In this document: one piece after another, positions 42,278 to 51,844 of the stretch
Layout: the number at the start of each line of letters is the position of its first letter
How positions within the stretch are numbered: position 1 is the stretch's first letter
Assembly: GCF_022531965.1 (NCBI RefSeq)
Contig: NZ_CP092831.1
Coordinates: forward strand, 1,268,001 to 1,332,000
Direction: 5' to 3'
DNA from: Paenibacillus peoriae
GTDB taxonomy: Bacteria; Bacillota; Bacilli; Paenibacillales; Paenibacillaceae
DNA length: 64,000 nt
The notes under the pieces: generated by a model
What the model was told of the DNA's origin: nothing
Databases searched by the model: none
What the model saw: the letters and a program-made list of their open reading frames with translations, nothing else
Made by a program: the position numbers and the translations under genes

Positions 42278-43546
42278 TTACACTTCGGCTCCATTTTCTT
42301 CCGCCCAGCGGTTCAGAGTTTTATCTGTAGGAAGCAGGAAGGTTAAGATGCCGAGCAGTGGCAAAAAGCCGCACAGGAACATGATGTGGGTGATGCCTAC
42401 TTTGTCGATCCAGTTGCCGAGTACGAGCGCGCCTACACCGCCAAGGCCAAAAGCCAGACCTGTAATGAGACCGGACACGGTCCCGATTTTACCAGGCACG
42501 AGCATCTGCGCATATACGACTGTGACCGAAAAGCTAGATAGCATAATAAATCCGATAATCGCCAGCAGGATTGCCGTCCAGAATTGGTTGGCATAAGGTA
42601 GTGCCAGCGCGAGTGGTGCAGCTAATACCATGGACAGAAAAATCATATTGCGTTTACCAAAACGGTCCGCGAGCGGACCGCCAAAGAAGGTGCCCAGCGC
42701 TCCAGCTCCGAGGAACAGGAAAATGTAAAGCTGTGCATCAGCCAATGGCATTTTAAATACTTCCATCAGGTAAAACGAATAGTAGCTTCCGACCGAGGTC
42801 GAGTACCACGAACGGACGAATACCAGTAGAATGAGGACAATCATGGCAAACATAACGCGGTTACGCACTTCGGGCTTCATGCGGCGTGCCACCGCTTTTT
42901 TGCGTGCAATGCCTTCTGTACGTAGGACGTTACCGTACCAGCGTGCGATGAACGATTGCACCACAATTCCCGCTGCCGCAATACCTGTGAACCAGATCGC
43001 ACCAAATTGTCCCAACGGGATAAAAATCCAGCTCGTGAGCATCGGCGCCAGCGATTGGCCCGCATTACCGCCAACTTGAAAAATGGATTGTGCCAATCCC
43101 CGACGCGGCCCGGCCGCCATATGGGATACGCGCGAGCCTTCAGGGTGAAAGGCAGCCGAGCCCAGACCCACAAAGATGACTGCGATCAGCACCGCTTTAT
43201 AATCGGCAGCATAGGCGAGCAACAGCATGCCAGTCAGCGTAAAGCCCATGCCGATGGGAAGGATAGCGGGCGTAGGCCGTTTGTCCGAAAACAAGCCAAT
43301 CACAGGCTGCATGATTGAAGCTGTAAAATTGATCGCGAATGAAATCCAGCCGATCTGCGTGTAGTTCAGGCTCATAGATTCCTTTAAGATCGGAAAGATC
43401 GCTGGAATGACCGATTGAATCGAGTCATTGAACAGATGGACGAAACTGATCGCAATCAGAATCGCAAAAACGGTGCCTTTCACTTGCGGCCCTGGGAGGG
43501 GGAGCGATTGGCCCGTTTCATTTTTTGTAGCGGATTTACTAGTCAT
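42278..43546 (-). CDS. fsr: MFS exporter, fosmidomycin-resistance (Fsr) type
   Basis: A 422-residue major facilitator with 12 membrane helices. The sequence GLGSAAFHPEGSRVSHMAAG in the fourth-fifth helix region is diagnostic of Fsr-like transporters, with GGPLADRFGKRN as the repeated motif A. E. coli Fsr exports fosmidomycin; natural substrates in Bacillota are unknown. CGGAGGTT precedes the ATG at 43546. It is convergent with the EcsC-family gene and has no linked regulator. Confidence 0.88.
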   Translation of the reverse strand: MTSKSATKNETGQSLPLPGPQVKGTVFAILIAISFVHLFNDSIQSVIPAIFPILKESMSLNYTQIGWISFAINFTASIMQPVIGLFSDKRPTPAILPIGMGFTLTGMLLLAYAADYKAVLIAVIFVGLGSAAFHPEGSRVSHMAAGPRRGLAQSIFQVGGNAGQSLAPMLTSWIFIPLGQFGAIWFTGIAAAGIVVQSFIARWYGNVLRTEGIARKKAVARRMKPEVRNRVMFAMIVLILLVFVRSWYSTSVGSYYSFYLMEVFKMPLADAQLYIFLFLGAGALGTFFGGPLADRFGKRNMIFLSMVLAAPLALALPYANQFWTAILLAIIGFIMLSSFSVTVVYAQMLVPGKIGTVSGLITGLAFGLGGVGALVLGNWIDKVGITHIMFLCGFLPLLGILTFLLPTDKTLNRWAEENGAEV

Positions 43547-43902
43547 GGCAACCTCCGAATATGTATGTATATTTTAAGATATAGGAAGCGATCCGTTTGC
43601 AGCAAATGGCTGAAAGTGGGATGAAGGCCACCTTTACTCATTACTGCTTGCCCATCCTGCTGGATACTCTTCATTGCTCCATTTAGTTAGAATTTCTAAA
43701 ATGGCATATCGAAATTCAAACATTTACCATCCCCAAAACCGATATATATGTGAGTATTTTGTATCAATCCCAAAAAGGCTTTCAAATCAGCAATATAGAG
43801 ATCGAAGCGATCTAGTTCGTTTATATATTGTATTTTTGAGCGTTGGGAATGGAATTATGCAAGTTACTGATATGGAAATAGAGATAGAAAAGGGGAATCA
43901 CG
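43547..43902. other. Intergenic region, 356 bases
   Basis: No convincing gene is present. One small dyad, AGATCGAAGCGATCT (43799-43813), stands about 90 bases before the stalk-domain gene. The rest is AT-rich promoter-type sequence for the two divergent genes. Confidence 0.5.
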
Positions 43903-45894
43903 ATGAGAAAAGCAGCGATGATTTTGCTGGCAGTATCCGTGGTATGTGGAGCGGTGGTGGGAACTACGTTAAACACTGGAGAAACAGCAGTAGCGGCAAA
44001 TGTAACGACGAACAGCACTTGGAAAAATGCTAAAATTATAGACGTGATCGACCGGAATAACTACATACTGGATGATGGTTCTTTATGGAGAAAGAGTATA
44101 GATGGCCCGGCTATTGAGAAATTGAATTTGAAGGGCATTACAGGCAGCAAAGACAAGAGTCAAGGTTATTATGGCTGGACTGAGGACGGGAAGGTAGCCA
44201 TCTGGGATGATAACTCCGACCCAAAAGTGACGGCTCAATCCTCAGGAGTAAAAGAGATTACAGGTGAGGGTTTAGCTATTAAAACCGATGGAACGATCTC
44301 CTGGGGAAGAGAACAGGTCGAGGGAATATCGGATGCTATAGACGGTGATAAGGTAAGTACCTACTTTACGGTTCTTACTCGATCCGGTGATGTATGGTAT
44401 TCCACAGGGTACGCAGAATCTAAGCCCCGCAAGATAGGTCATGTAGACCATGCGTTGGATATCAAAATGAGTACGGCGTATGCTGCAGTACTTAAGGAAG
44501 ATGGTCATGTCACGATGCTGGATATGCTGACCAATGAACCACCACGCGAAGTGGGAAGTGATATTAATTCTATTTTATGGAAAAAAGGTACGCATGTCTT
44601 GATTACTGTACATCGCGACGGGACGGTATGGAGCTATGATCGGCTGAAAAAATATCCTGCGGTGCAGCTTAGCGGGTTGTCTAATGTTGCACGGTTGGTT
44701 GATTCGCCTGACGAGCTTTTTGCACAATTAAAGGATGGCTCTTGGGTCGGCTATAAGGACGGAACCACGACTGCGCTGAGTTTGCCTACATTAACGGGTA
44801 TGTCCTTGTTGACGACCTCCAAAGAGGCTGCCATCGGCGATACGATTCAATTAAATGTACAAGAGACGTATTCGAACGGTTATCGACTAACACGTCATCC
44901 CGAAGCTAGTGAGATTGAAGTGGAGAAACCGCAGGTTGCCGAGCTACAGCAGAATGGTTCCGGTACACTCAAAGTAAGGGGCATTGGCAGCACAGCCGTA
45001 TCTCTGCGGAACGAAGGTATACCATCTTCTTTTACACTAAAGGTATCGTCTGACCAAACCTTGACCGGGGCGGCTATACTAAACGGCAGTGTGTATTTGC
45101 CTGTGCAGTCTGTGTTCAAGACGCTGGGTGGATCTGTTACCGTGGCGAACCAGGCCTTTACGATCAAGCTGGGTAAAAACAATATCGTACTCCAAAAAGG
45201 GAGTTCCACCGCGATAGTGAATGGTAAACCTGTTGCACTGAAGGGCAAGGTTCAAACGGTTAACGGACAGGTTGTATTCCCGGGAACATTACTGACCGAT
45301 CTGAAGTTGGGCGGATTCAAATGGAATCGTGACCGTCAGCAAGGCGAATTATCTGTGGGCGCTACCAAGCTGGTCATTGAGACGCCGGAAACGGCTAAAA
45401 TTATCAAAGCCATTGATCTGGGTAGTCTGTCCAAATTAATTGGCAAAACCTATTGGGTCAATAACTTCTATAACGCTGGAGAGCGATTTGGCAAGGTAAC
45501 AGTTAGAGACATCGAAGTCAGCACAGACCCGAACGGTGTTAAATCCTACGAAGTTATTTTCCAGGGAGCTAATGGCGAAACTTATGACACGTTTTCCATC
45601 ATCGGAGCTTCACGTATTCCACAGATGCTGTCTGATTCCGATCAATTTCTAACTTACGATCCGTACAAGAAATACCAATGGTCGCAAGCCATCTGGAACA
45701 AGATTAAAAATAATGAGGTAAGCTTGGGCATGAATACGACGCAGGTGCAGTTCGCATGGGGAAGCCCAACAGTCAGAGAAAAGGGGGCTGCTTCAAACGG
45801 AACTCAAGTCGAAGCCTGGGTATACGGCAATCGTAGTCTTTATTTCAAGGCAGTAGCTTTCGTGAATGGCAAAGTCATAGAAGTATGGCTGTAG
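43903..45894 (+). CDS. Secreted RCC1-like repeat and stalk-domain protein
   Basis: A 663-residue secreted protein. A signal peptide (cleavage near residue 31, VAA) is followed by about 260 residues of RCC1/YgaP-like short repeats (DDGSLWRK, EDGKVAIWDD, TDGTISWG, RSGDVWYS, EDGHVTML, RDGTVWSYD, KDGSWVGY) that would form a beta-propeller. Next comes a Big-like region, then a copper amine oxidase N-terminal (stalk) domain (SVYLPVQSVFKTLGGSV). The last 150 residues are unassigned. It is probably cell-surface attached. AAAGGGGAA precedes the ATG, and a strong terminator follows. Confidence 0.78.
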   Translation: MRKAAMILLAVSVVCGAVVGTTLNTGETAVAANVTTNSTWKNAKIIDVIDRNNYILDDGSLWRKSIDGPAIEKLNLKGITGSKDKSQGYYGWTEDGKVAIWDDNSDPKVTAQSSGVKEITGEGLAIKTDGTISWGREQVEGISDAIDGDKVSTYFTVLTRSGDVWYSTGYAESKPRKIGHVDHALDIKMSTAYAAVLKEDGHVTMLDMLTNEPPREVGSDINSILWKKGTHVLITVHRDGTVWSYDRLKKYPAVQLSGLSNVARLVDSPDELFAQLKDGSWVGYKDGTTTALSLPTLTGMSLLTTSKEAAIGDTIQLNVQETYSNGYRLTRHPEASEIEVEKPQVAELQQNGSGTLKVRGIGSTAVSLRNEGIPSSFTLKVSSDQTLTGAAILNGSVYLPVQSVFKTLGGSVTVANQAFTIKLGKNNIVLQKGSSTAIVNGKPVALKGKVQTVNGQVVFPGTLLTDLKLGGFKWNRDRQQGELSVGATKLVIETPETAKIIKAIDLGSLSKLIGKTYWVNNFYNAGERFGKVTVRDIEVSTDPNGVKSYEVIFQGANGETYDTFSIIGASRIPQMLSDSDQFLTYDPYKKYQWSQAIWNKIKNNEVSLGMNTTQVQFAWGSPTVREKGAASNGTQVEAWVYGNRSLYFKAVAFVNGKVIEVWL

Positions 45895-45925
45895 GGTGGC
45901 TGATTTTCTATAACGGTTTGAAAGA

Positions 45926-45971
45926 GGTATCTCAAGATTCGTATATACGAATCTTGGGATGCCTTTTTTTT
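45926..45971 (+). terminator. Terminator of the stalk-domain gene
   Basis: An almost perfect 18-bp stem (GGTATCTCAAGATTCGTA with TACGAATCTTGGGATGCC) followed by eight T residues. Confidence 0.85.
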
Positions 45972-46103
45972 ATTTAACAAAACCAAGCTCTTGATTTAAC
46001 AAACTTAAGATATGATTCTTTATGTCATACATCTTGTTATATAGATAATAGCTCCGTAGAGAAAGTATGAAGAGCACAAGAGAAGAGAGGATCTGATTTA
46101 AGA

Positions 46104-47873
46104 ATGAAATCGCTAAGGAAACCACTATCAGTTGCTTTACTATCTTTACCACTACTTCTAGGTTCCCTGGGTGGAAGTTATGCGAGTGCGGCAACCCTGC
46201 CAACAACGGTAACTCCAACAGAACCGTCGTGGGGATATTTCGTAGATCATTATAAAAATAATAGTTCTGCAAATAAGACGGAAAGCTCTAATCCGACCCT
46301 CGGGCTGCTCTCCGAATTTAATAAGCTTTGGACTCCCGGCGCTACCTGGGATACAGGTACCAAGCTAAACAGCAGCGTGCTGGACGCCAATATTCAAAAA
46401 GTGATTGATATCGCTGCCCGTCGCACTTCCAGTGAGGCCGATGCGGCTTATTTGGATGATCGCAGAAACCAGAGCTACAGTGTGATCGACGGGCTGGGTT
46501 CGCTCACTGATGTATATCGAAAGAATGCAGGTGCCACGACAACGATCAACGACATTCCAGCAGATGCCCTGACTAAGAAATACGAAGATGAGGGAACGAA
46601 TGCTGGGAGTACAAGCTCCAATCTCGGCAACATCGTAAATCTGGTAAATACCTTGCGCGGAGAATATTCTACGACGAACCCGGCTAAGTCTTATTTTAGC
46701 TATCCTCGCCCGTTTCGCTGGAGCGATAACTCAGTAGTTGTTCCGAGCCTTATTCCCGCTCTCAAAGCTGATGCTACTAGCGATGGCGGCTTTCCTAGCG
46801 GTCATACCAATGCTGCGTATCTCAGTTCTATTGCTATGGCCTACGCCGTGCCGGAGCGTTATCAGGAACTGCTGACACGAGCTTCGGAGCTGGGCAATAA
46901 CCGTGTTGTTGCTGGTATGCATTCCCCGCTTGATGTTATGGGAGGACGTGTCATGGCAACAGCGATGGCTGCTGCTATCCTGTCTGATCCAGCCAATAGC
47001 AGTTTGAAGAAAGCCGCTTATCAGGATGCTCGTAAACAACTGCTGTCTCAAAAAGGTACAGCTCCAGATCGGTTCAGCAATTATGCCACAAACAAAAAAA
47101 ATTATAATCAACGATTAACATACGGATTCAGTCAGGTTAATCCAACCGCGACGCCTATGATAGTGCCTAAGGGAGCTGAGGTACTATTGGAGACACGCTT
47201 GCCTTACCTGGATAGCACACAACGTCGTTGGGTTTTGGCTACCACGGGTATTCCTTCCGGCTATCCTGTACTTGATGATGCTGAGGGATGGGGACAATTG
47301 AACTTGTTTTCCGCTGCGGATGGCTACGGTGCTTTCGCCAATAATGTGACGGTGAATATGGACGCTTCCAAAGGTGGTTTCAATGCATTGGATCGCTGGC
47401 GCAATAATATATCTGGTGTTGGAAAGCTGACTAAAAAGGGAACAGGTACGTTGAAACTAATGGGCAACAATACGTATTCCGGCGGTACACAGATCGACCA
47501 AGGTACTTTGGAGGGAACTTCGGACACGGCTTTCGGAAGTGGCGGAATTACGAATAACGGGGGAACTCTTCTTAAAAATGCTTCTGGGAAGCTGATTATT
47601 GGCGGAAATTACAAACAATCTGCCAAGGGAACACTTGAGCTTAACCTACGCACTAAAAATGATGTGCTCAAAATAAAGGGAACAGCCATACTCAACGGAA
47701 AATTACGCCTGAACTTTTCTAACAAATATGTGCCGGCTAATGGTGCTACGATCTTAACTTATGCTAAACGAAATGGAGCATTTTCTTCCATTGAAACGGT
47801 AGGTTTACCAAGCAATTATAAAGTGAAGGTTATCTATACAGCTGACAGTGCTCAGTTGAAAGTCACTAAGTAA
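46104..47873 (+). CDS. Secreted PAP2 phosphatase with autotransporter-type repeat
   Basis: A 589-residue secreted protein. After a signal peptide (about 1-30) comes a PAP2/acid phosphatase domain (about 30-330) with the motifs SDGGFPSGHTNAA and NNRVVAGMHSPLDV, the P2 and P3 catalytic signatures. A later section contains KGTGTLKLMGNNTYSGGTQI (about residue 450), the passenger-associated transport repeat typical of autotransporters in Gram-negative bacteria, and then beta-helix-like sequence to the end. There is no outer-membrane barrel. It probably hydrolyses phosphomonoesters outside the cell. The combination is unusual for a Gram-positive but occurs in Paenibacillus-type phosphatases. Confidence 0.85.
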   Translation: MKSLRKPLSVALLSLPLLLGSLGGSYASAATLPTTVTPTEPSWGYFVDHYKNNSSANKTESSNPTLGLLSEFNKLWTPGATWDTGTKLNSSVLDANIQKVIDIAARRTSSEADAAYLDDRRNQSYSVIDGLGSLTDVYRKNAGATTTINDIPADALTKKYEDEGTNAGSTSSNLGNIVNLVNTLRGEYSTTNPAKSYFSYPRPFRWSDNSVVVPSLIPALKADATSDGGFPSGHTNAAYLSSIAMAYAVPERYQELLTRASELGNNRVVAGMHSPLDVMGGRVMATAMAAAILSDPANSSLKKAAYQDARKQLLSQKGTAPDRFSNYATNKKNYNQRLTYGFSQVNPTATPMIVPKGAEVLLETRLPYLDSTQRRWVLATTGIPSGYPVLDDAEGWGQLNLFSAADGYGAFANNVTVNMDASKGGFNALDRWRNNISGVGKLTKKGTGTLKLMGNNTYSGGTQIDQGTLEGTSDTAFGSGGITNNGGTLLKNASGKLIIGGNYKQSAKGTLELNLRTKNDVLKIKGTAILNGKLRLNFSNKYVPANGATILTYAKRNGAFSSIETVGLPSNYKVKVIYTADSAQLKVTK

Positions 47874-47902
47874 AACGTAAGTAACTCTCTATACAACAAT
47901 TG

Positions 47903-47977
47903 AAGTGCACCTTTAAAATACATGGGAATAAACCAGAAGGTTATTCCAGTATGTATTCTAGGGTGCACTTTATTGTT
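47903..47977 (+). terminator. Long hairpin after the PAP2 gene
   Basis: Outer arms AAGTGCACC/GGTGCACTT (47903-47911, 47962-47970) and inner GGAATAA/TTATTCC pair around a long stem, followed by TATTGTTT. Confidence 0.65.
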
Positions 47978-48024
47978 TCATCAGGCACCAGTTGCTAGTA
48001 TGCATTTATAATTAAGGATATAAA

Positions 48025-48043
48025 AAGGTCAAAATTTGACCTT
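48025..48043. promoter_or_regulatory. Perfect palindromic operator before the sucrose-type operon
   Basis: AAGGTCAAAATTTGACCTT is a perfect 9+1+9 inverted repeat about 120 bases upstream of the PTS gene. The regulator is not known; an AraC-type regulator lies at the far end of the operon, but this symmetric site looks more like a LacI- or GntR-type target. Confidence 0.65.
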
Positions 48044-48067
48044 AATGTAGTAAAATAATCCCGCTGT

Positions 48068-48084
48068 TTGAAAGCGCAGTCATG
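48068..48084. promoter_or_regulatory. cre-like site before the PTS operon
   Basis: TTGAAAGCGCAGTCATG fits the cre consensus at 15 of 17 positions (G at the second W and at the last base). It lies 80 bases upstream of the PTS start. Confidence 0.5.
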
Positions 48085-48163
48085 ATATTCTTAAGAAGCA
48101 TATTTGATCAAAGTTTTAAATGATTCAGACTAACTAAGAGGAACAGAGGAAAGGAAGAGACTG

Positions 48164-49570
48164 ATGAGTCTTGAAAAAGAATACGTTAAAATAGCCCAAG
48201 ATGTCATTAAAGGGCTTGGCGGAGAAGACAATATTATTTCCATGGCACATTGTGCCACACGGCTGAGGCTGATTGTAAAAGATAGAGAAATTATTGATGA
48301 TGAATTTATTGAGAATATTGATAAGGCCAAGGGCGTTTTCTTTACCTCTGGGCAATATCAAATTATTTTTGGAACCGGTACTGTAAATAAAGTATACGAT
48401 GCCATGGTTGGCCAAAGCATATCTGCTACATCAAAGGCTGATTTGAAAGAGATGGCCTCCACTCAAGGTGATAATCGGTTCAAAAGAATGATCCGTGTTT
48501 TCGGGGATGTATTTGTTCCCATTATGCCTGCATTGGTAGCTACAGGATTATTCATGGGAGTTAGAGGCTTAGTAACTCAGCCTGCACTGCTCCAGTTATT
48601 TGGACTCACACCTGATCATATTTCTGCGAATTTCATATTGTTTACGCAAATATTGACCGATACGGCTTTTGCATTTTTACCCGTGTTGGTATGTTGGTCG
48701 GCCTTCCGGGTGTTTGGTGGATCACCACTATTGGGGATATTGATTGGATTAATGTTAGTAAGTCCTTCGTTGCCTACATCTTGGGATGTCGCCCAAAAAG
48801 TTCAGGAACCACTAGTGTTTTTCGGATTCATTAAAATTGCAGGCTATCAGGGCTCGGTTCTGCCTGCTTTCATAATAGGTGTCGTGGGGGCGATGCTAGA
48901 GAAGAAAATCAGAAAATCAGTTCCGGATGCATTGGACTTAATTCTAACACCGTTTCTGACATTATTAATAACACTGGTATTAGGATTGTTCGTGATTGGT
49001 CCCATTTTTCACGAGGTGGAAACTTTAATATTAATGGGTGTTACCGCCATTTTAAAATTACCATACGGCATCGGCGGATTTATTTACGGTGGCATCAATC
49101 AGATTATTGTAGTTACCGGACTGCACCATGCCTTAAACCTGATTGAAATACAGATGCTAGTGGGCAGTGGTTGGAATATGGTAAACCCGATCAGTTCAGC
49201 ATCGATTTGCGCACAAGCAGGTGCTGCGCTGGCTGTCGGTCTAAAATCTAAAAATGTAAAAACCAAATCCATTGCGTATCCTTCTACCTTGTCTGCGTTA
49301 TTGGGTATTACAGAACCCGCTATCTTTGGGGTGAACATTCGATATGGCAAACCGTTCTTGATGGGCTTGATTGGCGGAGCGGTTGGCGGTTTCTTCGCAC
49401 GTATATTTAATGTTCAAGCAACGGGCATGTCAATCACAGCCCTACCGGGAATGTTATTGTACCTGAACAATCAGATATTCATATATATCTTAGTTTGTGT
49501 AATCGGCTTTGCTGTGGCATTTGCACTAACGTGGATCTTTGGGTTTAAAGAAAAAACAGATCACAAATAA
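48164..49570 (+). CDS. PTS transporter EIIBC, sucrose/beta-glucoside type
   Basis: A 468-residue PTS permease. The EIIB domain (residues 1-85) has the phospho-Cys in SMAHCATRLRL. A short linker joins it to the EIIC membrane domain (about 105-460) with TGLHHALNLIE and LGITEPAIFGVNIRYGKPF, typical of the glucose-sucrose-beta-glucoside superfamily. No EIIA domain is fused, so another protein must supply it. The GH32 gene in the same operon points to sucrose as substrate. AGGAAAGGAAGAG precedes the ATG. The GH3 gene follows after 18 bases. Confidence 0.9.
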   Translation: MSLEKEYVKIAQDVIKGLGGEDNIISMAHCATRLRLIVKDREIIDDEFIENIDKAKGVFFTSGQYQIIFGTGTVNKVYDAMVGQSISATSKADLKEMASTQGDNRFKRMIRVFGDVFVPIMPALVATGLFMGVRGLVTQPALLQLFGLTPDHISANFILFTQILTDTAFAFLPVLVCWSAFRVFGGSPLLGILIGLMLVSPSLPTSWDVAQKVQEPLVFFGFIKIAGYQGSVLPAFIIGVVGAMLEKKIRKSVPDALDLILTPFLTLLITLVLGLFVIGPIFHEVETLILMGVTAILKLPYGIGGFIYGGINQIIVVTGLHHALNLIEIQMLVGSGWNMVNPISSASICAQAGAALAVGLKSKNVKTKSIAYPSTLSALLGITEPAIFGVNIRYGKPFLMGLIGGAVGGFFARIFNVQATGMSITALPGMLLYLNNQIFIYILVCVIGFAVAFALTWIFGFKEKTDHK

Positions 49571-49588
49571 AATGATGTGGGGAGAATC

Positions 49589-51844
49589 ATGGACAACAAC
49601 ACACTGCTTAAGAAATTGGACAGTCTTTCAATATAAGAGAAAATAGGCCAGCTCATCCAACTGACCGGTGATTTTTTTGAAGGGGATATAGACACTGTTG
49701 TGACGGGTCCCTTAAAAAAATTAGGGTTAAACGCCGGCTACAATATATATAACACAGGCTCCATATTGAACATCACTAATCCAGAAAAAATTATCCAACT
49801 GCAAACGGATTATTTGGAAAAATCGATTCATAAAATTCCGCTGCTGTTCATGGCAGATATTATCTATGGGTATCGAACCATCTTCCCGATTCCGATTGCA
49901 CAAGCATGTAGTTGGAATTATGAGGGTATAGAACATGCAGGTTCGATTGCTGCCCAGGAATGTTATGACGAAGGTGTGCACGTGACCTTTTCCCCCATGG
50001 TAGATATCGTTAGAGATCCCCGTTGGGGGCGGGTGATGGAATCGCCTGGAGAGGACACTTTGCTGGCGAAGAAATATGCCGAAAGCATGGTTCAGGGGAT
50101 CCAGGGGAGAAACTTGGAAGGAATCATACCAACGAATAAAATTGCCGCTTGCGTCAAACATTTTGCCGCTTATGGGGCACCTGTCGCTGGACGTGAGTAT
50201 AACGCCGTGGATATGTCGGAGCACACGCTGCGAGAATATTATTTGCCAGGGTATCAAGCTGCAATCGAGGCGGGGGCAAAGCTTGTTATGACGGCCTTTA
50301 ATACCCTGAATGGCGTTCCTGCAACAGGAAACGAGTGGCTTAACCGCGACGTGCTAAGACGAGAGATGAATTTTAATGGTGTGTTGATCTCGGATTACGC
50401 CGCTATAGAAGAACTGATCATGCACGGTTATGCTGAGGACGAGGCTTCAGCCGCAAGGCTGGCATTGTTGGCTGGTGTTGATGTGGATATGAAGACAGCA
50501 GTATACGCCAATCAATTGGAGAAAGTAGTATCTGATAACGAGCATATGCTGGGGCTGTTGAATGAAGCGGTATACCGTATTTTAAAGCTGAAAAATGATT
50601 TGGGGCTGTTTGAGGACCCGTTCCGCGGATTACAGGAAACCGTTCAGCGGTCGAGAAACAGCATTCTGTCAGATGAACATAAAAAAGCCGCGCTGTCCTT
50701 GGCTGAAGAATCCGTAGTTTTGCTGAAAAATGAAAATCAACTGCTGCCATTGTCTAAACATACCAAAGTAGCTTTAATCGGTCCTTACGCAGATGAAAAC
50801 TCCACCCTGGGCATGTGGGCCATTAAGGGGGATGAGGCGGATACCGTCAATTTGAAAATGGGATTATTAAAGCATGTTGATCCCGACAATCTCTCGGTTT
50901 GCAAAGGGGCGCACATGCTTCCTGCTAATGCAAGAGAAGCCCTTGGCAAATATGCGGACAAGCTGGCTGCTGAAACAGTCGATGAGGAGGCCCTGCTGCG
51001 CGAAGCAATCCGAAATGCTAACGAAGCGGATGTCATTGTCCTCGCCTTGGGAGAAAGTATTTATCAGAGCGGAGAAGGGGGATCGCGAACGAACCCGACG
51101 CTTCCTAAGCCGCAAATGAAACTACTCCATGAATTAAGTTTACAGGGCAAAAAGATGGTTCTGATCGTTTATAGCGGAAGACCTTTGATTCTTACCGAAG
51201 TAGCCGGAAAAGTGGACGCTATTGTTCAAGCCTGGTATCCAGGAACGATGGGCGGAGAAGCACTGGCTAATATACTGTATGGGGAAGTCAATCCATCGGG
51301 GAAATTAGCCATGACCTTTCCACGGAGCGTGGGACAAATTCCGATATCCTACAATGAGTTGAATACAGGCAGACCGAATTTAAAGGAAAATGGCTCTTAT
51401 CGGTTTGCATCCCGATATATAGATGAAGTGAATGAACCCTTGTATCCATTTGGCTATGGTAAATCTTATACCTCATTTGAATACAGCCTATTAACAATTA
51501 GCCAAAAAGAAATGAAGAAAAATGAGTCAGTTGATATCTGTATGTCTGTTACCAACACTGGCATTTATGATGGAAAGGAAACGATCCAATTATACATTCG
51601 CGATAAATTTGCAAGTATTGCAAGGCCAGTGAAAGAATTAAAAGACTTTAAAAAAGTTTTTTTGCAAAGTGGCGAGACCCAAAATGTTGAATTTTCAATT
51701 CATGAAGAGATGCTTAAATTTTATGATCGTGAAATGCAATACAAAAGTGAACCCGGTGAATTTGATGTTTATATCGGGTCAAGCTCGCAGGAAATTTTGC
51801 TGAGTTTTAGTTTTGTTTTTTTACCGGAGGATGAGCATGAATAA
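49589..51844 (+). pseudogene. GH3 beta-glucosidase-like gene with in-frame stop codon
   Basis: Starting at the ATG at 49589 (GGGGAGA upstream) the frame encodes MDNNTLLKKLDSLSI, then TAA (49634-49636), then EKIGQLIQLTGDFF in the same frame, exactly the usual GH3 opening (LSLEEKIGQLxQL). From there the 700-odd residues are intact: GH3 N domain with the KHFAAYG motif and catalytic Asp in LISDYAAIEELIMHG, GH3 C domain, and C-terminal Fn3-like domain. An internal GTG start at 49700 would give 714 residues but lose the first strand and helix of the barrel. It is either a nonsense mutation, a sequencing error, or a re-initiation case. The gene overlaps GH32 by 8 bases. Confidence 0.8.
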
